Below are positions 1-5,753 of a stretch of DNA of 5,753 nt, piece after piece. Both the position numbers and the translations under genes were made by a program. The stretch spans positions 1-5,753 of the forward strand of contig JAIOSH010000252.1 in NCBI GenBank assembly GCA_021107685.1, given 5' to 3'. The notes below the pieces were generated by a model. It was not told the origin of the DNA and searched no databases. It worked only from the letters and a program-made list of their open reading frames with translations. The first letter of the stretch is position 1; each line of letters begins with the position of its first letter. This stretch comes from Bacteroidales bacterium. Its GTDB lineage: Bacteria > Bacteroidota > Bacteroidia > Bacteroidales > SMBSF39.

Positions 1-1
1 A

Positions 2-829
2 GGTTGAAAGATGTAAAGTATCTCCTGAATTATATTTTATGAAATCAATTGTATCAAACAAATGCCAGTTTAATCCGGCACTCATTAAAATACAATGTGC
101 AATTGAATGATCATTACTTCCCCAAACCCATTCAATTTGAAGTGGTAGTTCTGCTTCGAGAAGGTTTTGATAAAGAATTTTCCATAAAACGCCATCATAT
201 CCCAAAATTATATCCCCAACTTCCAGTCCCAAAACATGATTTGGCAAGGCTTCAAAAACCAACAAGGTGCTATCTTCCAATGGAGTTAAACATGCCCCGA
301 ACCTACTGTTGTTTTTCCATGCTCCTACAACGAAAATGGGAATTCCGGGATTAAGCTGTGTGTACCAGTTAACAGGCTTGTTGACAATCCATGTATGGTT
401 GTCTTTCAAAGCAAATGCAAAATGGTTCATGATTGCGGTAAACCTTCCCCTGCTTACTCCATTTTCAATTTCAGGACGATAAATATCTCGAAGGGAATCT
501 ATATTCACATCAAGATTTTGAAATGCCCCAAACCATCTGTCTATTTTACTCCAGGCTGTATCAAAAATGGCAAGTTTTTGAGCAGTTGGTAATCCCTGCC
601 CCCAGGTAGCATCTATTATTTCAGCCCAATCATCTTTCGTATATTGGCCTGGGGATTTGTCCCCTTTTTTATATATGCCATTTTCAGAATAAGAGTTTTG
701 ATTAATCGAGCAAAAATTATATGGAAAATCGCTGCTCTGATTTTGGCCTGAAATACTAAATGTAAAAATCAGAATTTGTATTAGTATGCATGCTAACTTG
801 ATTTGTCTTATTGTTTTATTTTTTTTCAT
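2..829 (-). CDS. S41-family (tricorn/CtpA-like) serine protease, N-terminal part; 3' end beyond window
   Basis: The frame is open from ATG at 829 to the window edge, giving 276 codons with no stop. Residues 1-28 look like a Sec signal peptide: a basic start (MKKNKTIRQIK), a hydrophobic core, and likely cleavage at SISG|QNQ. Residues 85-150 resemble the helical N-terminal region of S41 peptidases, with a W-x-x-(I)D...F..F pattern and then ALKDNHTW at 140-147, the family's L-x-D-x-H-T motif. Residues 170-225 read as a PDZ domain; VFEALPN (191-197) and GLEVGDIILGYDG (201-213) fit its ligand-groove strand and the usual GD-I-L-x-x-(D/N)G turn. S41 enzymes are exported endopeptidases using a Ser-Lys catalytic pair, but the catalytic core lies past base 1 and cannot be checked, nor can a sorting domain. 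The start is 30 nt after the propeller gene's stop, so co-transcription is likely. No clear Shine-Dalgarno is present. I am confident it is a real gene and fairly confident of the S41 assignment. Confidence 0.82.
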   Translation of the reverse strand, partial: MKKNKTIRQIKLACILIQILIFTFSISGQNQSSDFPYNFCSINQNSYSENGIYKKGDKSPGQYTKDDWAEIIDATWGQGLPTAQKLAIFDTAWSKIDRWFGAFQNLDVNIDSLRDIYRPEIENGVSRGRFTAIMNHFAFALKDNHTWIVNKPVNWYTQLNPGIPIFVVGAWKNNSRFGACLTPLEDSTLLVFEALPNHVLGLEVGDIILGYDGVLWKILYQNLLEAELPLQIEWVWGSNDHSIAHCILMSAGLNWHLFDTIDFIKYNSGDTLHLST

Positions 830-859
830 ATGATGTATTATTAATCAGTTCATAAATAT

Positions 860-2014
860 TTAATCAACTTTTAATATCTTAATGCTGTCTGATTTATTAT
901 TAACACAAATTTTTGCATAGTAAATTCCTGGTGAAGTCACTTCGCCTGTACTATTTGCCCCATTCCAAATTATCGAATGATTACCTGGCTTTTTAAGTTC
1001 ATCAACAAGAACAACAACTACTTTACCTGAAGAGTCTGTTATTATTAGTCTGATATGAGAATTCCTGATAAGGGTATAATATATTGTTGTTGAATATGTA
1101 AACGGGTTTGGGTAATTTTGGAGAGTATTATTATTTTGAAGAATTTTGTCCTGATATCCGATTGAATTCAGATCAATCACCCAAACATCGAAATTACCGG
1201 TACGAAGAGAAGCAAAAACAATTTTTGAACCATCAGTTGACCAATCAGGGTGTGAATCATAAGCATCATGGAAAGTAATTTGCTCAATTACACCATTAAC
1301 AAGATTTTTTGTCCAAACATCATCATTTCCGCTTCTTTCTGATCCGAAGGCAATGGAATTTCCATTAGGCGACCAGCATGCACGGTCATCATCGGCCTGG
1401 TGAAAGGTTAACTGCACGGGTGTTCCACCTGCTGATGATATTTTCCAGATATCATGGTTCCCGCTTCTGTTTGAGGCAAAGAGGATTTCCGAACCATCCG
1501 GCGAATATTGCAAATGAAAATCATCATAACCTGAAGTCAGGTTTTCAGGGTTACCTCCATTAGCAGGAATTGTCCAGATACCGCCATTCCACGTAAATGC
1601 AATAGAATTCCCATCAGGTGACCATGTAGGGTGATTCTCCGACATGGTATAGTTGGTTAATTCAGTAACATCGCCGGTGGTTAGTGAAAATGTATATATA
1701 TTTGCCGGTGGTCCTGCCTCGGGATATGCATCAAAAACAAAGTAATTTCCATCCGGAGACCAGTCAAAGGCCAAATCCCCATCCATATCTAAGTTTGTTG
1801 GCTCTGCTATATCGTTTTCAAGAAGTAAAACGCAAATATCAACATAATCAGGTGATCTTGTGGTATATGCCATTGATAATCCATCAGGTGACCACCTAGG
1901 ATGATATTCATTGGAATCGCTTGTTGTTAATTGGATAAGCTGCCCTTTTAATTCTATCGATACCATGGCCAGAAATAGACTAAATCCGATTACGGTAAGA
2001 ATTGTTATTTTCAT
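860..2014 (-). CDS. Secreted six-bladed TolB/PD40-type beta-propeller protein with T9SS type A sorting domain
   Basis: The protein has 384 residues. Residues 1-25 form a hydrophobic signal peptide (MKITILTVIGFSLFLAMVS..., likely cut near LKG|Q). Residues 28-282 hold six PD40/WD40-like repeats, each with a W/Y-S-P-D-G-type motif: WSPDG at 41, 85 and 131, YSPDG at 170, WSPNG at 214 and WSTDG at 258. Each is followed by a hydrophobic strand such as SIAF or EILFAS and then a D-(I/V)-W strand. Six units match a TolB-type six-bladed propeller. After a linker, YPNPF at 301 opens a T9SS type A sorting domain that runs to the C-terminus (WNG at 350-352, SPGIYYAKI at 361-369). I see no enzymatic motif; such propellers usually bind proteins, peptides or glycans, and a binding or scaffold role is inference. 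It is not TolB itself: it lacks the TolB N-terminal domain and carries a sorting signal. It starts 16 nt after the serine hydrolase's stop, with a weak GAAAG as the only possible ribosome-binding site. Confidence 0.9.
   Translation of the reverse strand: MKITILTVIGFSLFLAMVSIELKGQLIQLTTSDSNEYHPRWSPDGLSMAYTTRSPDYVDICVLLLENDIAEPTNLDMDGDLAFDWSPDGNYFVFDAYPEAGPPANIYTFSLTTGDVTELTNYTMSENHPTWSPDGNSIAFTWNGGIWTIPANGGNPENLTSGYDDFHLQYSPDGSEILFASNRSGNHDIWKISSAGGTPVQLTFHQADDDRACWSPNGNSIAFGSERSGNDDVWTKNLVNGVIEQITFHDAYDSHPDWSTDGSKIVFASLRTGNFDVWVIDLNSIGYQDKILQNNNTLQNYPNPFTYSTTIYYTLIRNSHIRLIITDSSGKVVVVLVDELKKPGNHSIIWNGANSTGEVTSPGIYYAKICVNNKSDSIKILKVD
863..1114 (-). other. T9SS type A C-terminal sorting domain of the propeller protein
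   Basis: Residues 301-384 start with YPNPF followed by TYSTTIYYTL, the usual first strands of the family. An Ig/FlgD-like core with IIWNG (348-352) and SPGIYYAKI (361-369) follows, and the tail ends in KILKVD. In known T9SS cargo this domain directs passage through the outer-membrane translocon and is often removed or swapped for an A-LPS anchor. It is the most diverged of the three complete sorting domains here. Confidence 0.88.
1169..1933 (-). repeat. Six tandem PD40 propeller repeats, also visible at DNA level
   Basis: This is the propeller-coding part of the TolB-like gene. The six (W/Y)S(P/T)(D/N)G motifs are spaced 44, 46, 39, 44 and 44 residues apart. On the plus strand each appears as a variant of CCATC(A/C)GG(T/C/A)GACCA, for example near 1612, 1752 and 1883, so some nucleotide similarity between units remains. 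The fourth unit has Y for W (YSPDG), the fifth N for D (WSPNG) and the sixth T for P (WSTDG). The copies are clearly diverged, so this looks like an old duplication series, not a recent expansion. Confidence 0.85.
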
Positions 2015-2030
2015 TATGCTTTCAATTTTT

Positions 2031-3413
2031 TTAGTGCTTTATTATCTTTCTGAAACAGGAGATTTCTTCATCTATCTGAATTCTGCAACAGTAAACTCCG
2101 GCCGGAACAGTTTGCCCCGAATTATTTGTTCCATCCCAAATAACTGTTTTGTTACCATCTGTTTGATAGCCTTCTACAAGGGTTTTTATTTTGTTACCAA
2201 GAATATCATAAATTTCAAGTGAAATTTTTGAATGATCCTTCACCTCATATTCGATAGTGGTGGAACTGCTAAATGGGTTTGGGTAGTTACGGAAAATATC
2301 ATTGCTCTTGCTATATGATAAATCAGGGAGGCTCGTAACTACTAAATCGTTCAAAGCGCTTGCCAGGCCTTTGATTATATTTTTTATTTCAGCATTGGTA
2401 CTGTTTCTTATTATAGAAATTAAATGTTTATCTTCTGTATCATATAACGTAAAAGAAATATATCCAAAGGTATTTCCGGCATGACCCCAATATATTTTTG
2501 AATCATGCTCAACTTCAAACAAACCCAGTCCTATTCCATTATATAGCGAACTGGAAATATTTATAAACTCAGTCATTGATTCAATACTGTTGTCTGATAG
2601 AAAATTCTGACTGAATAATTGATTATACCAATTTACCATATCCAAAGGTGTTGACACCATACATCCGGCAGCATAAGCGCCGGTACCCAAGGCAATTCTT
2701 GGCATTTGATAAATATCTATTCCCTGGTCCCAAGGATGAGCCATTGTGCCATTCACAGTTTCAAATCCTTCTAAAAATGTATTATTCAAATTTAGAGGTG
2801 TCAATATGGAATCCCTGATACATGAAGCATAAGTTTTATTTAAAGCTGTTTCAATGATCATCCCGGCAAGCAAGTAATTGGTATTTGAATAATGGACTCC
2901 TGTACCTGGAGGAAAAATCGGTTCACCAATGTACGTCAGCACTTCTTCAGGAGTAAATATATGATTTGTATTGCTGGTTATTGCATTTCCAAATGCATAA
3001 GTGAAATAATCTGCTATTCCGCTTGTGTGCTGTAAAAGTTGCTTGATGGTAGCCGTTGAATCAACATTAGAATAATTTGGTAACCATTGGTGTAAAGAGT
3101 CTTCTAAAGAAAGAATGGTTTGTTCAACTAATCTCATTACAAATACAGCGGTAAAAGTTTTGGTGTTACTACCCAACCCCATAATCATTTCCGGGGTAAT
3201 GTCGGTTCCGGAGTGCGAATCCCCGGAGGTGCCTTGCCAGGTTCCGATACCATAAATGTTAACTGCTGCTGATATTCCGGGAATTGAATTACTGCCCTGG
3301 TGTAACTCAAGAACAGCTTGCAATGAATCGGAGATGAATTGTGGTACCTGTGCTTTTAAGCAAGTAAATGCAGAAAATATTATTATTGCTGCTAATAATC
3401 CGGTCTTTTTCAT
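2031..3413 (-). CDS. Secreted serine hydrolase, class C beta-lactamase / R61 DD-peptidase fold (S12-like), with T9SS sorting domain
   Basis: The protein has 460 residues. Residues 1-21 are a typical Sec signal peptide (KK, then LLAAIIIFSAF, cleavage at LKA|Q). The rest to about 355 is the penicillin-binding-protein-like serine hydrolase domain. All three active-site motifs are present: SxxK as S82-N-T-K85 (catalytic Ser and general-base Lys), YxN as Y175-S-N177, and HxG as H311-A-G313. The HxG form, where classic class C beta-lactamases have KTG, together with PPGTGVHYSNTNYLLAGM, recalls the Streptomyces R61 D,D-peptidase and related esterases and aminopeptidases. So the enzyme may be a peptidase or esterase and need not be an antibiotic-resistance lactamase; the substrate cannot be told. 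YPNPF at 377 begins a T9SS type A sorting domain to the end, which implies action outside the cell or on its surface, past the peptidoglycan. The ATG lies 9 nt after the stop of the C25 protease frame. Confidence 0.93.
   Translation of the reverse strand: MKKTGLLAAIIIFSAFTCLKAQVPQFISDSLQAVLELHQGSNSIPGISAAVNIYGIGTWQGTSGDSHSGTDITPEMIMGLGSNTKTFTAVFVMRLVEQTILSLEDSLHQWLPNYSNVDSTATIKQLLQHTSGIADYFTYAFGNAITSNTNHIFTPEEVLTYIGEPIFPPGTGVHYSNTNYLLAGMIIETALNKTYASCIRDSILTPLNLNNTFLEGFETVNGTMAHPWDQGIDIYQMPRIALGTGAYAAGCMVSTPLDMVNWYNQLFSQNFLSDNSIESMTEFINISSSLYNGIGLGLFEVEHDSKIYWGHAGNTFGYISFTLYDTEDKHLISIIRNSTNAEIKNIIKGLASALNDLVVTSLPDLSYSKSNDIFRNYPNPFSSSTTIEYEVKDHSKISLEIYDILGNKIKTLVEGYQTDGNKTVIWDGTNNSGQTVPAGVYCCRIQIDEEISCFRKIIKH
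2034..2285 (-). other. T9SS type A C-terminal sorting domain of the serine hydrolase
   Basis: Residues 377-460 contain YPNPFSSSTTIEYEV, IYDILGNKIKTLV, VIWDGTN and VPAGVYCCRI, ending FRKIIKH. This is the full pattern of the family, including the basic C-terminal strand. The two adjacent cysteines (CC, 442-443) in the penultimate strand are unusual, since that place is normally aromatic or hydrophobic. Confidence 0.9.
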
Positions 3414-3422
3414 AAGTTTAAA

Positions 3423-4154
3423 TTAATACTGTGATGTTTTTAAAATCCTTCGTGCCACAGCTTCGTTACCGATTATTATATTGATAAAATAGATTCCCGG
3501 CGCAACTTCTTTACCTGAAGCATCAGTTCCATCCCAAATTATTGTTTGTTTACCGGGTGATTGAGATTCATTAGTCAGCATTTTAACTGCATCCCCCAAT
3601 ATGTTGAAGATTTTAATTTCAACTTTAGCATCAAGTTGTAAATCATATTTTATTGTAATAGATTCGCTGAATGGATTTGGGGAAATCTGAAGATTAGAAA
3701 AACCCTGTTCAATAGAAAATTCATCAGGACCGATTGAAACAGGATTATCCGTAATTTTTACATTCCTGATATTGCTCCATTCCCCTGAATAACCGGCCAG
3801 GTCCATTGCTTTGACGCGGTAATAATAATCACCGTTGAAGTTTTCGGATATACTAGATGTAGTATCTGTCAGATTTTCCGTAATATTTACTTCCTCAAAC
3901 CAGGTTGCAGGATAGATTTCATCCACCCAAAATCCAGGTGCAGAAACCAATTCATCCGTTTCATATCTAAAACGGAAATAAACGGAATCACCGGTATATT
4001 GATTTAAATCAATGGCTGTTTGAGCCCATGTGGCATTAGTTCCGGTAAATGATTCAAGAATTAAAAAATTTTGTCCATCCGGAGAAATCTCAACATAAAC
4101 ATAATCCCAACCATTTTCTATGCTGTATAAAGTGCGAAATTTGAGGGTGTCATT
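3423..4154 (-). pseudogene. C-terminal remainder of the C25 protease: rest of jelly-roll, second half of Fn3, T9SS sorting domain
   Basis: This stretch is in the same frame as the protease upstream (the two stops are 732 nt apart, a multiple of three). It has 243 codons directly after the TAG and ends at TAA. The first residues (NDTLKFRTLYSIENGWDYV) continue the interrupted jelly-roll, which closes at APGFWVDEIYP. Next comes YYYRVKAMDLAGYSGEWS, the last strands of an Fn3 domain. SPNPF follows, opening a T9SS sorting domain (IIWDGTD, APGIYFINI, RRILKTSQY end). No ATG occurs in frame until the Met of KAMD, deep in the Fn3 part, so an independent start is unlikely; a TTG at 3950 could be called but would begin inside the jelly-roll. 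It has no signal peptide and therefore could not use T9SS alone. The alternatives are a sequencing error or readthrough, in which case 3423-5753 is one intact gene. Confidence 0.85.
3426..3689 (-). other. T9SS type A C-terminal sorting domain of the C25 protease
   Basis: It contains LQISPNPFSESITIKYDL, IFNILGDAVKML, IIWDGTDASGKEVAPGIYF and the basic RRILKTSQY tail. It has S where the other two sorting domains here have Y in the YPNPF motif. If translation stops at 4155 the protease is made without this domain, and would be expected to reach the periplasm but not pass the outer membrane. Confidence 0.88.
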
Positions 4155-4307
4155 CTACCCGATCAAAACCGGAGCAATTGAGGTAATGGTATTAGAAAGG
4201 TTATTACCGGTTCCTGAATGTAAACTATGGGTATTATTATATCCCAGATCCGAAACCGAAAATCCATTATTCATCCATTTATCAATGTTTTCACAACTAT
4301 CATGGAA
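3909..4307 (-). other. MAM/jelly-roll (InhA-like) domain spanning the premature stop
   Basis: The domain runs from FHDSCENIDKW through SLHSGTGNN, the TAG, GWDYVYVEISPDGQNF and TWAQTAIDLNQY to VYFRFRYETD and GFWVDEIYP. This order is typical of immune inhibitor A-like jelly-roll domains, which are presumed to bind carbohydrate or protein. It sits between the two halves of an Fn3-like domain (about 4314-4445 and 3750-3890). The length of about 133 codons including the TAG suits a complete domain, which argues that only the one codon is damaged. Confidence 0.7.
4155..4157 (-). other. In-frame premature TAG stop inside the C25 protease gene
   Basis: The plus strand reads CTA here, which is TAG on the coding strand, between the codons for VLIG and NDTLKF. 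Homology-like structure is continuous on both sides and no frame change is needed. One base change from a sense codon (for example CAG, AAG, GAG, TGG or TAC) would explain it. The other three visible stops are all TAA, and no other in-frame TAG occurs in about 1,900 codons. Confidence 0.92.
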
Positions 4308-5753
4308 AGCTATAGGATTTTTCATTTCGCAAAGTGTGTAAGAATCCAATCCATCATCAACATCTATGGAGGGTGTCCATGATAAATTGTATGAACCTCC
4401 TGTTCCCTGATAATCAATTTCATACATCCAACAAGTTTCCGGGGGGATATTTTCCACCCACTCTGTCCTGAAAAATAATCTGGATTCACCTAAGTCTTCG
4501 TTTTCAAAACATACTGTAAAAATATTTTCAATCTGTGGAATGAACTCTATGGTAAAAGGTGAAGAATTAATAGTTGTGTTCAAGAGTTCAGTTACTGTCA
4601 TGTTGTTGTTTTCAACAATCGTATATATTCTAACATTAACAGTAGGGGAGTTAGTAATACCGGTAATTGAGATTTCCGGTTGGTATGAGTCTGTAAAATA
4701 ATAAACCGGTTCATCTAAGCTAAAGCCGGGTACATAAGGTTCCGGTTCCACTTCAAATGTAATATTATCATATTGAACACCGGGATTTTGAGATAATATT
4801 GAAAAAACAGGATCACCCAATAGAATAAATTCATACATCGTTACATAATCCAGGATATCCTGTGAATTAAAATATAACATATATTCATTAAGTGCTTCCT
4901 GATAAATCTCCCCAAATTGTAAATTTCCTTCAGACCAGGCCTTTGAAATATTATTATATAACATACGCTGAATGTGGACAGCCTGTGAAATGATTAATTC
5001 ACCATTTGGATTAAAAAAATGATAATTACGGCCATGGGCAACCCTTGTTGCCCCAAAATAAACGATAGAACCTGCCTCGGCAAACAAAACTCCTTCAGCA
5101 AAACTTTCTGTGGCTCCATAATTCATATACTCAAAATCAAATGCCCCGTTTAAGCAGGAACTCATAATTAATACAGGATAATTTGTTGACGGAGCCATAT
5201 TAACAATGTCGTTGTAGGTAATTTGTCCATTTGTAAGGGCAAAGCCGTAACCGCTGCCATGGCCGCTGCAAAAAAGTACTCCTGTATTATCATCACTAAA
5301 ATGGGAAAGTAATTTTTGTGGTGTTTCCAAACCGTTTGAGTGAAAATTCTTTTCAATATTCAATCCGCTGAGATAATGATTGTTTATTGTTTCAATTGTA
5401 GCAAGTTCAGCCTGGAGGAATTTCTCTTCGTAAGGCGAGCCTGCAAAAAGCCGTACATTGTTGAACCAGCTTTCATCCAGATTCGTTTTCCAGTTTTCAT
5501 ATTTTTGAACGATCCAATCGGCTTCAGTTGCATCGGACGCCGGTAACCGGCCAACCTGGAAATTTGGTATCATATCATAATCGGGTGAAGCATAGAAAAA
5601 ATCTGATGGTATCCAATTGCTAAATGGATCATAGTGATTAATATTAAAATAGTAACTTGTAGGTACAATTAAAGCATCACCAAAAAGTGTAATACTTTGC
5701 AGGTTGGGATGTGCATCTGTATCCCTTAGAAATGAAACTATTTGTTTTGCCAA
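4155..5753 (-). CDS. C25 (gingipain-like) cysteine protease, internal part; 5' end beyond window, ends at a premature TAG
   Basis: The frame is open from the window edge for 532 codons. The first codon is TTG in mid-gene, not a start, and residue numbers count from it. Residues 1-320 match the C25 catalytic domain: ITLFGDA (21-27), IPSDFFYA (48-55), a VGRLP turn (67-71), GHGSGYGF (164-171) with likely catalytic His165, and SSCLNG (198-203) with likely catalytic Cys200. LLGDP (311-315) marks the usual end of the fold. Residues 349-435 look like an Ig-like domain and 437-480 like the first half of an Fn3 domain (GGSYNLSWTPS). From 481 a MAM/jelly-roll domain of the kind seen in immune inhibitor A-type proteases begins (FHDSCENIDKW) and is cut by TAG after VLIG. 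C25 enzymes are exported endopeptidases; gingipains R and K are the known examples, but cleavage specificity cannot be predicted. The frame continues past the TAG, so this is probably one gene with a nonsense codon. Confidence 0.9.
   Translation of the reverse strand: MAKQIVSFLRDTDAHPNLQSITLFGDALIVPTSYYFNINHYDPFSNWIPSDFFYASPDYDMIPNFQVGRLPASDATEADWIVQKYENWKTNLDESWFNNVRLFAGSPYEEKFLQAELATIETINNHYLSGLNIEKNFHSNGLETPQKLLSHFSDDNTGVLFCSGHGSGYGFALTNGQITYNDIVNMAPSTNYPVLIMSSCLNGAFDFEYMNYGATESFAEGVLFAEAGSIVYFGATRVAHGRNYHFFNPNGELIISQAVHIQRMLYNNISKAWSEGNLQFGEIYQEALNEYMLYFNSQDILDYVTMYEFILLGDPVFSILSQNPGVQYDNITFEVEPEPYVPGFSLDEPVYYFTDSYQPEISITGITNSPTVNVRIYTIVENNNMTVTELLNTTINSSPFTIEFIPQIENIFTVCFENEDLGESRLFFRTEWVENIPPETCWMYEIDYQGTGGSYNLSWTPSIDVDDGLDSYTLCEMKNPIAFHDSCENIDKWMNNGFSVSDLGYNNTHSLHSGTGNNLSNTITSIAPVLIG

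Larger units (their letters stand above)
2..5753 (-). other. Probable operon: C25 protease, serine hydrolase, propeller protein, S41 protease
   Basis: Four co-directional genes are separated by gaps of 9 (3414-3422), 16 (2015-2030) and 30 nt (830-859). No inverted repeat with a T-run is visible in the gaps, and there is no room for a normal promoter in the first two. All complete N-termini have signal peptides, and all complete C-termini have T9SS sorting domains. The promoter would lie beyond 5753 and the operon may continue below base 1. Co-transcription is inferred from spacing only. Confidence 0.7.

Noticed and set aside
49..592. Overlapping plus-strand ORFs of 101, 71 and 65 codons
   Set aside because: They lie opposite the S41 gene, show no domain-like pattern, and overlap each other in different frames.
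830..862. Promoter-like TATTTATG on the minus strand near the end of the propeller gene, resembling the Bacteroidota TAnnTTTG -7 box
   Set aside because: It has one mismatch and no TTG/TTTG -33 element at the proper distance; the nearest are too close or too far. Likely chance in AT-rich DNA.
1911..2222. Plus-strand ORF of 103 codons across the propeller/serine hydrolase junction, with a hydrophobic segment
   Set aside because: It lies antisense to a signal peptide region and the end of the next gene. The hydrophobic look comes from T-rich complement of Lys/Asn codons, and there is no supporting motif or start context.
2031..3413. Calling the serine hydrolase an antibiotic-resistance beta-lactamase
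   Set aside because: The third motif is HAG, not KTG, and the protein carries a T9SS domain. The fold alone does not support a resistance role.
3423..3950. A stand-alone 175-codon gene starting at 3950
   Set aside because: The start would be TTG in the middle of a jelly-roll strand, there is no signal peptide, and the same frame extends upstream without a stop to the TAG at 4155. It is a piece of the C25 gene.
5168..5546. Short ORFs on both strands within the C25 catalytic domain
   Set aside because: They are shadows of the catalytic region, whose frame carries the GHGS and SSCLNG motifs.
5751..5753. Start codon of the C25 gene at the right window edge
   Set aside because: The codon is TTG and falls inside the C25 catalytic fold, with no signal peptide. 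The gene clearly begins beyond the window.
1..5753. RNA genes, CRISPR arrays, insertion sequences, rho-independent terminators
   Set aside because: Almost every base is coding and the gaps are 9-30 nt. I saw no regularly spaced repeats, transposase motifs, tRNA-like folds or GC-rich hairpins followed by T-runs.

Overview
The window is an AT-rich stretch from a bacterium that uses the type IX secretion system (T9SS), most likely Bacteroidota or another FCB-group lineage. Three separate reading frames end in the same kind of C-terminal module: a (Y/S)PNPF motif, an Ig-like FlgD-type fold with a W(D/N)G...G...(P)G(I/V)Y signature, and a lysine/arginine-containing tail. This is the family of T9SS type A sorting domains. 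No gene here identifies the genus or species.

All supported genes lie on the minus strand, so they are transcribed from high to low coordinates, and they are packed like one operon. In order of transcription they are: (1) a C25 (gingipain-like) cysteine protease, cut off at its 5' end by the window edge at 5753 and interrupted by an in-frame TAG at 4155-4157; its C-terminal part runs on in the same frame to a TAA at 3423. (2) A serine hydrolase of the class C beta-lactamase / R61 DD-peptidase fold (2031-3413). (3) A six-repeat TolB/PD40 beta-propeller protein (860-2014). (4) The N-terminal 276 residues of an S41-family protease with a PDZ domain, which starts at 829 and runs off the window at base 1. 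The gaps are 9, 16 and 30 bases. None contains a recognisable terminator, and none of the starts has a strong Shine-Dalgarno sequence, as is common in Bacteroidota.

Taken together the genes encode a set of exported proteins. Genes 2-4 each begin with a signal peptide, and genes 1-3 carry sorting domains for outer-membrane export or surface attachment. An extracellular or surface proteolysis/hydrolysis role is the simplest inference, but no substrate can be read from the sequence. The most notable points are the nonsense codon that separates the C25 catalytic domain from its secretion signal, a jelly-roll domain apparently nested inside an Fn3 domain in the same protein, and a propeller gene directly followed by a PDZ-S41 gene, which recalls the parts of tricorn protease. 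The plus strand holds only shadow ORFs. I see no RNA genes, mobile elements, CRISPR arrays or non-coding stretch longer than 30 bases.
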